Positions 34,894 through 44,197 are shown, counted from the first letter of the stretch. The stretch: 64,000 nt of DNA from JAFDWR01 sp038216655 (GCA_038216655.1 JBBQPZ010000007.1:1-64000), one strand, 5' to 3'. Translations and numbers: made by a program. The notes: generated by a model not told the origin, from the sequence alone.

Positions 34894-36750
34894 TTACGCC
34901 TCGCTCTTGTCCGCACCACCGGTCCACTGGCCCATCCGGATGATGACAAATTCCGCCGGCTTCACCGGGTTGACGCCTACCTCGACGTAGAGGCGACCGA
35001 GGTCGATCATCTCCTGCGGGTTGGTCTCGGAGTCGCACTTGACGTAGTACGCCGCATCGGGGGTCTGCCCAAAGAGCTTGCCCTCGCGCCACTCGGTGAG
35101 GAGGAACGCGCTGATGTTGCGTCGTACGCGGGCCCACAGATCGTGATCGTTCGGCTCGAACACAACCCACTGAAGGCCGCGCTCCATCGATTTCTCGAGG
35201 TAGTTAAACAAGCGTCGAACGTTGACGTACTTCCAGGACGGATTGCCGACCGTGGCCAGAGTGCGAGCACCCCAGACGCGGATACCCATGCCGGGGAAGG
35301 TGCGGATGCAGTTCACTCCGTTCGGGTTCAGGATCTCCTGCTCGCCCTTGCTGACGTCCCACTCAAGCGCCATCGCACCCATGAGGGTCTCGTTGGCGGG
35401 AGCCTTGTGGACGCCGCGCTCGTTGACAACGCGGGCCCATACGCCGGCGATGTGTCCGCACGGCGGGCAGAACGTTTGGTAGCGCTTACCACCCTTCTTA
35501 TTGACCTCGTCGATGACCTTGATCCACGGGTAGTAGATCGCGGCTTGGCCGTGATCACAACCGCCGAGCTTGTCAAGCGTGGTGTCGCGCATCTCCTGCG
35601 GATTCAGACCCGGGAGAGGATCGAGAATGCACATGCGATCGCCCATGCGCTCGCAGTACGCGATCAGCATGTTCTGAACGTCGAGGATCTGCTGCTTGCG
35701 CTGCTCGTCCATGACGATTACTTCGGGGCCGACTTCGGCACCGTCGATCTGCTCGCGACGGAAGATCCCCGCCATGAGATCGGGAACACAGACCATGTTG
35801 ACGTCCTCAAGGGCGCTGAGTGCACCGAGGCCCGTTCGCTTGGCATCGTCACCGACGAACTCTTCCGGCGTGACCTTCGCGAGTTCGGCATGCATCGGTA
35901 GCATCGCCGGCAGGTTGGCTCCCGCAGTTCCGTCGACGCCGCCGTGGAGATTGAACGTCTTTGCATCCGGTCGCTCGGCGGTCGCCGTCGCGGTCGGGGT
36001 ATCGATAATCTTCGACTTGATCAAGGAGAGGCCGCTGACGTCCAGCGGAGTCTTGGCGCTGCCAAAATTCTCGACCTTGTCGCCTTCGGTGACCTTCATC
36101 GTGAAGCCATCACCCGCGTGGGCAACTTCCACCTGAATGTCGTTGCCGGCCTTGCCCGCGTTCAGGGCGCGGATGGTGATGCCACCGATGGTGACCTCAG
36201 CCGATTTGCCGCCGACGAGCGCCTTGGGCGTCGAAGCGGATTCCTTGAACAGTTCAAGGTCGGCTTGGCGCGCGACGCGAACGATGTAGGCACGTCCGCC
36301 ACCGTTGTCGTAGTACCCACGCACTGCGTAAGACAGGTAGCTGTCTTCGGTGTAGGCGTTGATCCCGAGAGGGATGTTGTAGTCCTTGATGAACTGGGGC
36401 CAGCTCTGAACCTTGATCGGGCTAGATCCGCCCTTCTTTTTGACGTCAAGCGCCTCAAGGATCTGTCGCTGGGCGAACTCCATCAGGCTCTTACGGGCAT
36501 TCCGCTTCGCGCTGAGTAGTTCGATCGTGCTCTTACCAAGCTCCTTGCTTAGTGCGGGCAGGACGGTGTCGTCGTCCTCGCAGAAGATCCGACAGTAGTC
36601 GGTCCACGAAGTAATGAAAATCGGTTTATTGAACTCGCCGCTCTTCGAATAACCGATGAACGCCGCGGTGTTCGTGCCAACGCCTTCGATTGGCTTAGGT
36701 CCGCTGTCGATCTCTTCAACAAATACACCTGGTGCCAGATATTCCGGCAT
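34894..36750 (-). CDS. Contractile sheath protein
   Basis: 618 residues. The N-terminus has EYLAPGVFVEEIDSGPKPIEGVGT and AAFIGYSKSGEFNKP, the signature of phage-tail and eCIS sheaths. The C-terminal sheath domain has GIRVWGARTLATVGNPSWKY, the NVRRLFNYLEKSMERGLQW helix and VEVGVNPVKPAEFV. The protein polymerises around the tube and contracts on firing. The middle 300 residues form the variable outer domain. GGGAGG lies 7 nt before ATG 36750, and a good promoter lies about 45-73 nt upstream, so this is the first gene of its operon. Only one sheath gene is visible, where some eCIS have two or three. Confidence 0.95.
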   Translation of the reverse strand: MPEYLAPGVFVEEIDSGPKPIEGVGTNTAAFIGYSKSGEFNKPIFITSWTDYCRIFCEDDDTVLPALSKELGKSTIELLSAKRNARKSLMEFAQRQILEALDVKKKGGSSPIKVQSWPQFIKDYNIPLGINAYTEDSYLSYAVRGYYDNGGGRAYIVRVARQADLELFKESASTPKALVGGKSAEVTIGGITIRALNAGKAGNDIQVEVAHAGDGFTMKVTEGDKVENFGSAKTPLDVSGLSLIKSKIIDTPTATATAERPDAKTFNLHGGVDGTAGANLPAMLPMHAELAKVTPEEFVGDDAKRTGLGALSALEDVNMVCVPDLMAGIFRREQIDGAEVGPEVIVMDEQRKQQILDVQNMLIAYCERMGDRMCILDPLPGLNPQEMRDTTLDKLGGCDHGQAAIYYPWIKVIDEVNKKGGKRYQTFCPPCGHIAGVWARVVNERGVHKAPANETLMGAMALEWDVSKGEQEILNPNGVNCIRTFPGMGIRVWGARTLATVGNPSWKYVNVRRLFNYLEKSMERGLQWVVFEPNDHDLWARVRRNISAFLLTEWREGKLFGQTPDAAYYVKCDSETNPQEMIDLGRLYVEVGVNPVKPAEFVIIRMGQWTGGADKSEA

Positions 36751-36794
36751 AGGAAACCTCCCTCAGCCAGGTTCACTCTAACCCGACTGGGGTC

Positions 36795-36823
36795 AGTATA
36801 ACACTGGGTTCTGCCCGTAGCAA
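36795..36823 (-). promoter_or_regulatory. Sigma-70-type promoter of the sheath operon
   Basis: On the minus strand: TTGCTA (36823-36818), a 17-nt spacer, then TATACT (36800-36795), preceded by TGT (extended -10). Transcription would start near 36788, about 38 nt before the sheath ATG. It is the best promoter match that I noticed in the locus. Confidence 0.7.
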
Positions 36824-36886
36824 GCATTATTTCCAGGGCTTCTGTTGTCCTTAAAATCCGGCACGTAAAAGGACGGGTACCTCGCC

Positions 36887-38116
36887 CTATTTGCGGGGTT
36901 TCGCGGCCTTCTCCGGCGAGGTCGCAGCGGCCTCTCGAGCAGGGAGAGACGTCGTGGAATCGGATGGGGTTACGGACACTTCCCCAACTCCCGGGACCAT
37001 TGCCACAAGGGTGGTCACCTTCTCCTTCAGGTTGTTGAAAGTGTAATAGCCCTCACCGTCGGTGGTGGTTTCCTTCGACCCCGCGCGCACCACGACGAAC
37101 GCCGCCGGGTTGCCGGAGGCATACGCCAATCGCCCGGTCAGCGACATCTTAACCTCGCGTCCGGTGTCGATCAGGGCGGCGTTGGTCGTTTCTCTCTCCA
37201 GGGCGACCGCCTCGGCGTCACCCAAAGGTTCGAGCGTGATTCCAAGGGGCTCCAGCAGATCGGGCCGACCGATGGGAGGGACGTTGGTGGAGACCTCTTG
37301 CGTTCGGAACCCCTTATGGCGAACGATCAGGGTGACTCGCCCGGCCGGCAGATCGAGAAGATGGAAGAAACCCTTCTCGTTGGTGCGGGCCACGACCTCG
37401 TAACCCTTTGCCTGGACCGCGACCCCCGCGATCTCCGCTCCGTCCGGCCCGCACACGACGCCCGCTGTGCTTACCCGCGTTGTCTTGATCGACAATGGGC
37501 GTTGGGGTCCGTTGGGAGGAATACCGGGTCCCAGCGCGAGGACGGCCTCGCGGACGAGACGCGTCACTCTCGTCTCGAACGGGTTGAACGTCGCGGTGGC
37601 GATGAGACCGAGGGTCGGACGCAACGGTCCCCCCAACGCCTGCCATAGTCGCGTGGGATCACTGTGGGCAGGATGATCGGGCTGGGCTACCGCGAGAAGG
37701 ACCCGGCTCTCGGGGTCTTCCTGAAGCTTCTTCGACATGTACCGCGCGGGCAGAATGCCCGCCCGCAAAAGAACACCCAGAATCTCGGTCAAGAGCCGGT
37801 GCTCGACACTCGGATCACCGCCTGCATGCACGGTAATCAGGTAGGCGAGATCGAGATTGATTGGGGCGCGCCGTCGCGAGACGGTGTCGGCGTCACCCCC
37901 CTGGCTCGACAGGCTGCGCTCGTGCTCCCGAAATCGGAGATTCTCGCGCACGTCGTGTAAGTAGAGGTTGATATGCGCGCCTTTCGGGGGCGTCTCAATC
38001 AGGGTTGAGGGCGGCAGGAAGGTGATCTGGGACGCCTGGGTGATCGAGGCCTCGTCGACCCGCGACAGTTCTCCCAAAAGCAGGAGCCTAAGACTCTCGT
38101 CGACCTCATTGATCAT
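36887..38116 (-). CDS. DUF4255 tube-cap protein (Pvc16-like) with carboxypeptidase-regulatory-like domains
   Basis: 409 residues from ATG 38116, where MINEVDESLRLLLLGEL matches the usual start of DUF4255 proteins (an upstream ATG at 38143 adds 9). The Pvc16_N/DUF4255 domain covers about residues 1-190 (INLYLHDVRENLRFREHER, INLDLAYLITVHAGGDPSVEHRLL). Two carboxypeptidase regulatory-like beta domains follow (AGVVCGPDGAEIAGVAVQ; LTGRLAYASGNPAAFVVV). In eCIS this family terminates tube and sheath at the distal end. The extra beta domains are a variable addition. It lies upstream of the sheath promoter and downstream of a strong terminator, so it probably has its own promoter (a TATTCT is visible between the two). 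Confidence 0.88.
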   Translation of the reverse strand: MINEVDESLRLLLLGELSRVDEASITQASQITFLPPSTLIETPPKGAHINLYLHDVRENLRFREHERSLSSQGGDADTVSRRRAPINLDLAYLITVHAGGDPSVEHRLLTEILGVLLRAGILPARYMSKKLQEDPESRVLLAVAQPDHPAHSDPTRLWQALGGPLRPTLGLIATATFNPFETRVTRLVREAVLALGPGIPPNGPQRPLSIKTTRVSTAGVVCGPDGAEIAGVAVQAKGYEVVARTNEKGFFHLLDLPAGRVTLIVRHKGFRTQEVSTNVPPIGRPDLLEPLGITLEPLGDAEAVALERETTNAALIDTGREVKMSLTGRLAYASGNPAAFVVVRAGSKETTTDGEGYYTFNNLKEKVTTLVAMVPGVGEVSVTPSDSTTSLPAREAAATSPEKAAKPRK

Positions 38117-38198
38117 GGTGGGTATCCGTCCGGAAGGCCGCATCGTTGCGAACCGGTCCGGACGCTCCTAGAATACGGCAAATGAGGGACGTCTGGAC

Positions 38199-38224
38199 AA
38201 AAAAAACCCCGGCTATGCCGGGGG
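38199..38224 (-). terminator. Rho-independent terminator insulating the eCIS locus
   Basis: On the minus strand CCCCGGC-ATA-GCCGGGG is followed by eight T. It stops minus-strand transcripts coming from the glycoside hydrolase gene before they enter the DUF4255 gene. Confidence 0.85.
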
Positions 38225-38384
38225 TTAAGGAGAGGAGAGTGCGGGGCTCGTTCTCGCTGCCTTTTCTAAATCTGGAAGTCTTCGCGCTCCGCATTAATCC
38301 TATTGGCAAGAAGGGCATCATTTGTGACACTCATTCTCAAAATATCCTCAAGGGAGATAAAACACAGGACAAATCCCTCAGAGA

Positions 38385-39629
38385 CTAGTCGAGCAACGCC
38401 TCCCGCACCGTGTCCCAAAGCCCATATTCGTGCAGTTGACCTTCGCAGAAGACGATCAATCCGTCCACTCCCGTCTCTTTGATCGTCTGGATCACCCGCA
38501 GTAGCTTCTCAGGACCCGCCTTCTTGCCCGCCTCGTCTTCTTCGCGGTAGAGAAAGTTGATCGCAAACCCCGGCCACAGCGCCTCGAAGTTGGCCGCCCA
38601 CTTCTGCTGACTTAGAATCGACTCGCGCAGCAAGACCAGATAGGTCTCAAAATCATTGGGAAAGTGGTCGCGGTAGTCCATGGGCAGCATGTGATCCACG
38701 AACCCTTCGAACCGCCGCCAGTCTTGCCCGATGAACCGACCGCTATGGATCGGATTCTTAAACACCGCCGCCGAGATCTTCATTCCTGGGCGTGCACTGG
38801 TCACCCCTTCGGAGCACAAGCGACAGAACTCCCGGATCTGCTCAACCCGGTAGGTGTAGAAGAAGTAGTCAAGGTCGGCGCGCCCGCCGTGGAAGAACCC
38901 TCCTTCAAGTAGGAAACGCGACTTTGACGCGCGATCGAGCGTCGCCCAGTTTGCGGGGAGCACTCGGGGACTCTGCTCCCAATGAGCCTCTAGGTACTCG
39001 CGATCGTAGAGTTCGTGGAAGAACGGTGTCTCGGGGAAGGCCTCGGATTGATAGCCCGCCCATTTCGGAAGTGCTTCCAGGCAGTAATCACAGAAGCAAT
39101 ACTGATCCGGAGCCAGATCGCCCGGGTAGCGCACGTAGTCGTGATGGATCGCCTCAAAATCGTACTTCTCTGCGAACTCGGCGTAGAGCGGCACGAGCCG
39201 CTGGTCGGTGTAGCCGGGCCGCTGGGCCGGGCACATCCAGACCGCGTCGAACGACTTGCCGCGCAGGACCTCGCTCGACGTAGGCTGGCCCTTCGCGTTG
39301 CGCATCGCCCATTCGGGGTGTTCGGCGAACGTCTGCTTGCCGTCCATATAGTCGATGAACCAGGCGTGAAGGCGAACCCCGCGCTCGTTGCACGCCTTGA
39401 GCAAGGCGGCAGGAAGATCGAACTCCTGATAACCGTCGGCAACGATCGGGGCGAACTTCTCGCTCGGCCAATAGATCTTGCCATCGCCACCCTTGAGGTG
39501 AACGAGCAGGAGGTTGAACCCGGCCCGGTGCATCCGGTCGACGTAGGCATCGACCTCCGCCTGGGTCTTCCCCGCTTCCGACGATCCGCACCAAATGCCA
39601 CGCGTGGCCAGCTTTGCCATGCGAGGCAT
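38385..39629 (-). CDS. GHL10-type family 10 glycosyl hydrolase-like protein
   Basis: 414 residues. TIM-barrel start TRGIWCGSSEAGKTQAEVDAYV, then FNLLLVHLKGGDGKIYWPSE, LHAWFIDYMDGKQTF, and the acidic segment EAIHHDYVRYPGD, as in the GHL10 (DUF187) family of putative glycoside hydrolases. No signal peptide is visible, so it may act on imported or internal glycans. A second ATG at 39620 is an alternative start. Its start is 1 bp from the stop of the membrane protein upstream, so the two are co-transcribed. Substrate unknown. Confidence 0.8.
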   Translation of the reverse strand: MPRMAKLATRGIWCGSSEAGKTQAEVDAYVDRMHRAGFNLLLVHLKGGDGKIYWPSEKFAPIVADGYQEFDLPAALLKACNERGVRLHAWFIDYMDGKQTFAEHPEWAMRNAKGQPTSSEVLRGKSFDAVWMCPAQRPGYTDQRLVPLYAEFAEKYDFEAIHHDYVRYPGDLAPDQYCFCDYCLEALPKWAGYQSEAFPETPFFHELYDREYLEAHWEQSPRVLPANWATLDRASKSRFLLEGGFFHGGRADLDYFFYTYRVEQIREFCRLCSEGVTSARPGMKISAAVFKNPIHSGRFIGQDWRRFEGFVDHMLPMDYRDHFPNDFETYLVLLRESILSQQKWAANFEALWPGFAINFLYREEDEAGKKAGPEKLLRVIQTIKETGVDGLIVFCEGQLHEYGLWDTVREALLD

Positions 39630-39630
39630 C

Positions 39631-40095
39631 TTACATTCTTAGCGTGAGTGCCTCGATATTGGAGGAGGCTTCTAGCCGCTTCATCTCGTTCGCGAAGTCC
39701 CGGAAGACGGTCCAGTAGCGGCTGTCTCGGTCAAGCCCGTCCCAGAGGGCGCCACTGTCTGCGGCGAGAATCACGTAGTAGCCGAACATGTAGTGGGCAA
39801 CGCTCTTGTCGATCAGCTTAGAGTTGACCATCAGGGCGACCTCTTCAAGGAAGCCAACGAAGTTGCGGCGATCCTGGATCGGCAGGGTCGTGAGTTCGGT
39901 GGAGTCATTTGCCAGCAAGTTGAGAATGCGCTGGAACAGGGGCGTCTCCAGAAAGCGCCGACGCATGTGGAGGAACTGCTCCGCCCGGCGATATTTCCCC
40001 TGCCGCCCGTATTCGAGCACGCCCGAGAAAAAGGTGATCACCGCGACGATCCCGGCAAGAATGATCGCAATATCCTTCCAGAAATCGAGCGGCAT
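39631..40095 (-). CDS. Small membrane protein of unknown function
   Basis: 154 residues with one N-terminal transmembrane segment (IAIILAGIVAVITFFSGVLEY) and a helical cytoplasmic part (RRAEQFLHMRRRFLETPLF; FVGFLEEVALMVNSKLID). The layout resembles DUF4760-like proteins, but I would not assign it. It ends 1 bp before the GHL10 gene. Confidence 0.7.
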   Translation of the reverse strand: MPLDFWKDIAIILAGIVAVITFFSGVLEYGRQGKYRRAEQFLHMRRRFLETPLFQRILNLLANDSTELTTLPIQDRRNFVGFLEEVALMVNSKLIDKSVAHYMFGYYVILAADSGALWDGLDRDSRYWTVFRDFANEMKRLEASSNIEALTLRM

Positions 40096-40240
40096 GACGA
40101 TCCAATGCTACCGCGATCTCTGAGCCCGAAGGCGTGACGCCTCAGGACATTTCAAGTCCTGCGAGCCGGAATGATCTGGGCCGATGTTCTGAGGCTGGTC
40201 GGGCTCACGATCGAAGACGATGCGAGTTCATCCGAAGTCC

Positions 40241-40402
40241 GGGGTGCCACGGTTTGTCCCGGGATTAGAGTCGCCTGATGGATCGGAACCACCCCCCGGC
40301 AAGCCGTGTTCCTACGCACAGGTGGAAGTTCCGAAACACGGCTTGCCGGGAACCGACCGTAAGTTCTCAGACATTTCCAATCCCGGACAACCGTGGCACC
40401 CC
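40241..40402. repeat. Nested palindromic repeat element, copy A (162 bp)
   Basis: Outer arms 40241-40266 and 40379-40402 (GGGGTGCCACGGTT core, two small mismatched bases) enclose perfect 16-bp inner arms 40295-40310 and 40335-40350 (CCCGGCAAGCCGTGTT) with a 24-nt loop containing TCCTACGCA. The structure is shared with 49754-49913, including TTCTCAGACA before the right outer arm. No open frame lies inside. It fills most of the 354-bp gap between the M3 peptidase and the small membrane protein; the rest of the gap (40096-40240, 40403-40449) shows nothing I can name. Confidence 0.8.
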
Positions 40403-40449
40403 TGGCTCAATCGCATTGAGTTCTTAGCACTGCCATGGCCACTACCACT

Positions 40450-42468
40450 TCACTTGGCCGTGAACCCGAGATACTTCAAGTACGCATCGATCTTAGGCTC
40501 GCGCCCGAGATAATCCTTCAGCATCTCCATCGCATCGCGCGTTCCGCCCTTTGAGAGCACCTTCTCACGGTAATACTGCCCCGCCTTGGGATTCAGCAAT
40601 CCAAGCTGCTGGAAGCGCTGGAACATGTCCTGGGCATAAACCAGCGACCACTCATAGCCGTAGTAGGCCCCGTCGTAGCCGACGAGATGGTCGAATGACG
40701 CCTGGTACATCGTCCCCGGAATGCGGGGGTAGAGCTCGATCTGCGGGTACATGTCCAGCCCGAGCTTGGTGGTGTTCACCTTTCCGGTCGGGTCGGTGTG
40801 GAAGGCCTGATCGGTCATCCCGTAGTAGATCTGGTGCTCGGTTTCGAGCCCTGAGCCGACCGTTCGAGCCGCGACCATCCCCTTAAGGAGCGTCGTGGGC
40901 AGCGGCTGGTGGGTCTTGAAATGCTTGGCAAACGTGGAGAGCACGCCCGCGTCCCAGGTCCAATTCTCAAACATCTGGCTAGGCGCCTCGACGAAATCCT
41001 GCTCGACGCTCGTGCCGGAGAAGTGCGCCAAAGTCGCCTCGGTAAGCAGGTTATGCAGACCATGCCCGAACTCGTGGAACAGCGTCTCCACCTGGTCATG
41101 AGGAAGGAGCGACGGCTTATCCGCCGTCGGCTTGGTGAAGTTGCAGACGAGCGCGGCGAGGGGTTTCTGGATGGTCCCATCCGCCCACACTTTGCGCGGA
41201 ACCAGACCCCAGCACGCAGCGTGGGTATATTTCCCGGGTCGCGGGAAGAGGTCCATGTAGATGTGGCCAAGCTCGTCGCCGGTCGCGATGTCGGTAACCG
41301 CGAACAGCTTCACGTCGGGATGCCAAATCGGGAAGCCGAGTTTCTCGGCATTCCTGGTGACTTCCTTGAACGAGATGTTGTAAAGCTTGCTAGCGACGCC
41401 GAGGAGGCCGTCGATCGTGGCCTGCATCGGGAAGTACTCGGCGACCTTGCGATCGTCGACCGCGTACTTGTCGCGCATCAGCTTGTTCTTGTAGAACCCG
41501 TAATCCCAGGGCATCATCTTCGCCTTCGGGTTACCGGTCGTCTTGCGGACGAGCGCGTCGAACTCGGCGTGGTCGGCGAGCGATTTGCGCCGCACGATTG
41601 GGCGGAGTTGGGTGTAGAACTTCGCGACCGTATCCGAGTTTTTCGCCATCCGGGTCGCGAGGACTTCGTCTACATGGTTCTTGAACCCAAGAATCTTGGC
41701 GTGCTCGGCGCGGAGCTTGAGAAGCTGCTCAAGCACATCCACGTTCTTCTGCCCGCCTCGACGCTTGTAGGCGAGCCAGGTCTTCTGGCGCGAAACCGGG
41801 TTAGTGGCATACCCATTGACCGCGTCAAACGACGGGTCGTCCATCGGGACAAGGTAGACACCGTTGCTCATCACGAGCTTCGCGATCTCCTCCTTGGCAA
41901 CCCCTTTCAGTTCGTCAAGGGTGAGCGGAACCACGGTCTCGTCGTCGGCGATGTTTTGGCCGAACTGGATCCCGAGGCGACTCTCTTCGTTCTCGATCGC
42001 CAGCAACCGATCACGCTGCTCTTTGGGGAGATCCATGCCCGACAGATGATAGTCGCGCATCGTGAACTTGAGAAAGCGCTCCTGCTCCGGCGTGAGACCC
42101 GAGTGAGGTCCGTCGGCGTAGGCCTTGATCGCCTGGTAGAGGTCCACGCGTTTGGCGAGCGCGTTGTACCAGTTGGTAACGAGGTCGTCGGCGGCTCGGG
42201 CCTGGTCACGGACCACGGAGTCGGGCGAGACGTTCTGCATGAAGACCGACAGGCTCGTTTCGGCGTTGAGCCGCGCGTCGATGTCGTCCAGCGCGCCGAG
42301 CGTGTTCGCGAAGGTCTGCTTGCCGTCCGGTACCTTGACGATCTCGTCGACCGCGGCGTTAGCCCGGGCGAGGGCATCCTTGACGGAGGTAGGTGCCTCT
42401 TGGGCTTGGGCGAACGCGATGGCTCCCACGGCGATCGCGAGGAAGAGGGGTCGGAGTGAATATCGCAT
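40450..42468 (-). CDS. Secreted M3 family oligopeptidase (thimet/Dcp type)
   Basis: 672 residues from ATG 42468, which gives a clean signal peptide (RPLFLAIAVGAIAFAQAQ); AAGGGAA precedes it. The frame runs 25 codons further upstream without support. The M3 zinc site is HEFGH at residues 465-469 (in ETLFHEFGHGLHNLL), and GTSVEQDFVEAPSQMFENW follows. The C-terminal segment GYDGAYYGYEWSLVYAQDMF is typical. These peptidases degrade short peptides; the signal sequence puts it in the periplasm or outside. Confidence 0.92.
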   Translation of the reverse strand: MRYSLRPLFLAIAVGAIAFAQAQEAPTSVKDALARANAAVDEIVKVPDGKQTFANTLGALDDIDARLNAETSLSVFMQNVSPDSVVRDQARAADDLVTNWYNALAKRVDLYQAIKAYADGPHSGLTPEQERFLKFTMRDYHLSGMDLPKEQRDRLLAIENEESRLGIQFGQNIADDETVVPLTLDELKGVAKEEIAKLVMSNGVYLVPMDDPSFDAVNGYATNPVSRQKTWLAYKRRGGQKNVDVLEQLLKLRAEHAKILGFKNHVDEVLATRMAKNSDTVAKFYTQLRPIVRRKSLADHAEFDALVRKTTGNPKAKMMPWDYGFYKNKLMRDKYAVDDRKVAEYFPMQATIDGLLGVASKLYNISFKEVTRNAEKLGFPIWHPDVKLFAVTDIATGDELGHIYMDLFPRPGKYTHAACWGLVPRKVWADGTIQKPLAALVCNFTKPTADKPSLLPHDQVETLFHEFGHGLHNLLTEATLAHFSGTSVEQDFVEAPSQMFENWTWDAGVLSTFAKHFKTHQPLPTTLLKGMVAARTVGSGLETEHQIYYGMTDQAFHTDPTGKVNTTKLGLDMYPQIELYPRIPGTMYQASFDHLVGYDGAYYGYEWSLVYAQDMFQRFQQLGLLNPKAGQYYREKVLSKGGTRDAMEMLKDYLGREPKIDAYLKYLGFTAK

Positions 42469-42541
42469 TGAGGTTCCCTTGGGACAGATGCGCAGTTTAC
42501 GCCGTGCCGGGGATGGGAAAGTCGTGTTAGCCTTGAGCTTC

Positions 42542-42570
42542 ATAAGTCCTATAAGTCATGTAGGACTTAT
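42542..42570. repeat. AT-rich inverted repeat between M3 and VKOR genes
   Basis: Perfect 10-bp arms ATAAGTCCTA (42542-42551) and TAGGACTTAT (42561-42570) around TAAGTCATG, so the motif TAAGTCxTA occurs three times. It could be an operator for the M3 gene start at 42468, a small dispersed repeat, or a terminator for the VKOR gene. It stands out in this GC-rich sequence. Confidence 0.55.
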
Positions 42571-42578
42571 ATCTCAGG

Positions 42579-43694
42579 CTACCGCCGCTGCTTAGCTACA
42601 TCGTCGAGCATCGCTTCGAGCGCCGCAGCCGAGGTGCGAGCGGGATAGAAGCCATCCGCCACTAGATAGAGAGTCGGGGTTGTATCCAGCTTGAGCTTTT
42701 CGGTCTCCGCGTCGTCGAGCGCGAGTTGCCCGAACACGGAATCGTTCAGGTTCGCCGTCCTTCGCCTCGCCTCGCTCGCGGGAACACCATAAGGCTCGAG
42801 AAGCTTCCGGAGTCCTGCCTCCGACTCCGTGTCGCTCGCATACACATCGCGGGCGAACTCCCAGAACTTCCCTTTCTCGGCGGCGAGTTCACTCAGCAGC
42901 GCGGCGGGTCGGGCGAGGGGGTGCATTCGCAGGGGCAAATGCCGGAAGGCAAAGCGGAAGTCGTGGCGTCGTTTGAGCAGTTCTGTCAAGCGACCAAACG
43001 CGTCTTGGCAGACCGGGCAGGTGAGATCGCCGAACATGACCAGGATGGTCTTGGCATCGGAGGGCCCCTGAATGTGCACGCTTGCAGGCATGAGTTCCTC
43101 GTCGGAGAGCCCCAAATGCGGGGCTTCGGCGGCGGGCTTGCGGGTGATCCGATCAATCGGGACTCCGCGCTCAAGGCCTTTCGCGGAGTAGGCAAGCCCC
43201 CCGCCGACAAGTCCCGCCAAGAGGAGGATCAAGAACCGGTCGCTCCGAGTCGGGCGGACGAACGGGCCGCGGGGTGTCCCTGCTTCAAGCGCGTGCGACA
43301 TCAAGAGCAGGCTCATCGTGATGGCCGAGCCGATGCACCAGGCGCAGACGGCGTGCAGCACGCGGGTCGAGTACAGGGTCAGGCCGATGCTGACCAGTAC
43401 GCCAAGAAATGAACTCAGGTAACCCACTCGGTGCAGACTCACTCCGCCTCGCCTCTGGGCAAGGAGACGGGCGGTCGAAAGGATGACGAATCCCAGGTAT
43501 GCGGCGAGCCCGTAGTAGGCGATCGGGATGCCGAGGAGAAACGAGCGGCGATCGTTGGTAACGAGCCCGCATCCGGACCCAGTTCCGCAGGGAAGTTGAA
43601 TTCCCATGAGGTGGGACATGCTCAGCATGCCCGCAATGTAGAGCCCCACGAAGGAGAGCACGACATTGAAGCGGGCGAAGCCGCTGTTTCCCAT
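42579..43694 (-). CDS. VKOR-DsbA fusion: disulfide-bond formation membrane protein
   Basis: 371 residues. The N-terminal vitamin K epoxide reductase-like domain has four to five transmembrane helices, loop cysteines Cys36 and Cys42 (CGTGSGCG), and the quinone-site pair Cys117/Cys120 (HAVCAWCIG). The C-terminal thioredoxin-like domain, after a further transmembrane helix near residues 153-170, has Cys226/Cys229 (GDLTCPVCQ) and the cis-Pro segment TPTLYLV. The protein oxidises thiols of exported proteins and passes electrons to quinone. Start ATG 43694. Confidence 0.92.
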   Translation of the reverse strand: MGNSGFARFNVVLSFVGLYIAGMLSMSHLMGIQLPCGTGSGCGLVTNDRRSFLLGIPIAYYGLAAYLGFVILSTARLLAQRRGGVSLHRVGYLSSFLGVLVSIGLTLYSTRVLHAVCAWCIGSAITMSLLLMSHALEAGTPRGPFVRPTRSDRFLILLLAGLVGGGLAYSAKGLERGVPIDRITRKPAAEAPHLGLSDEELMPASVHIQGPSDAKTILVMFGDLTCPVCQDAFGRLTELLKRRHDFRFAFRHLPLRMHPLARPAALLSELAAEKGKFWEFARDVYASDTESEAGLRKLLEPYGVPASEARRRTANLNDSVFGQLALDDAETEKLKLDTTPTLYLVADGFYPARTSAAALEAMLDDVAKQRR

Positions 43695-43786
43695 GCGTGG
43701 ATTCTAATTCAATTCCCGGTATTTTTTGCGAGAATTCGCTGTACCATAACTCATGCGTTGCCGCAGGTCGGTGACGAGGGGATAGC

Positions 43787-44035
43787 ATGCAGAACAAGAT
43801 CCATCGCTTCGCCGCCGTCTTCGGTGCTTTTTGCGCCATCGTGTTCGCACTTACGCCCTTCATCGCAGGCGCCGACTCAGGTCCTTCGCGCGCGACGCCC
43901 CCGCCGACGGGCATTGCCACGCCCCCTCCGATTCATGCTCCGATCTCCCGTCCGGCTCCGGGTAAGCGCACGATCCACGGTCCCAAGGTGGATGACGATG
44001 GCTGCCAGGACACGAATATGCGGAAGCACAAGTAG
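43787..44035 (+). CDS. Small secreted proline-rich protein
   Basis: 82 residues with a signal peptide (FAAVFGAFCAIVFALTPFIAGA) and a Pro/Thr-rich mature part (PPPTGIATPPPIHAP) ending in a charged tail. GAGGGG lies 6 nt before ATG 43787, and a hairpin follows the stop, so the gene has a proper transcription unit. No known family. Confidence 0.65.
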   Translation: MQNKIHRFAAVFGAFCAIVFALTPFIAGADSGPSRATPPPTGIATPPPIHAPISRPAPGKRTIHGPKVDDDGCQDTNMRKHK

Positions 44036-44060
44036 GGCGACCTGTCCGTCTTCCCAATTG

Positions 44061-44092
44061 AAGCGCCGAGGCCTAGCGAGGGCTCGGCGCTT
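44061..44092 (+). terminator. Hairpin terminator after the small secreted protein
   Basis: AAGCGCCGAG pairs perfectly with CTCGGCGCTT around a 12-nt loop, 25 bp after the stop at 44035. The downstream flank is only moderately T-rich. Confidence 0.55.
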
Positions 44093-44197
44093 CGCTTTGG
44101 ATGAACGGTTTTGGCCTGGTGGCCACAGTTGTAGAAAGCCGTAGATCCTTCTTGTACCTTGGTCATGCGTTACCAAACACGGAGTTCCAACAACGCC

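Noticed and set aside
38146..38388. 80-codon open frame on the plus strand between the cap and GHL10 genes
   Set aside because: It runs through the terminator hairpin and has no ribosome binding site or conserved sequence.
40909..42459. 516-codon open frame on the plus strand
   Set aside because: Antisense to the M3 peptidase with its HEFGH site.
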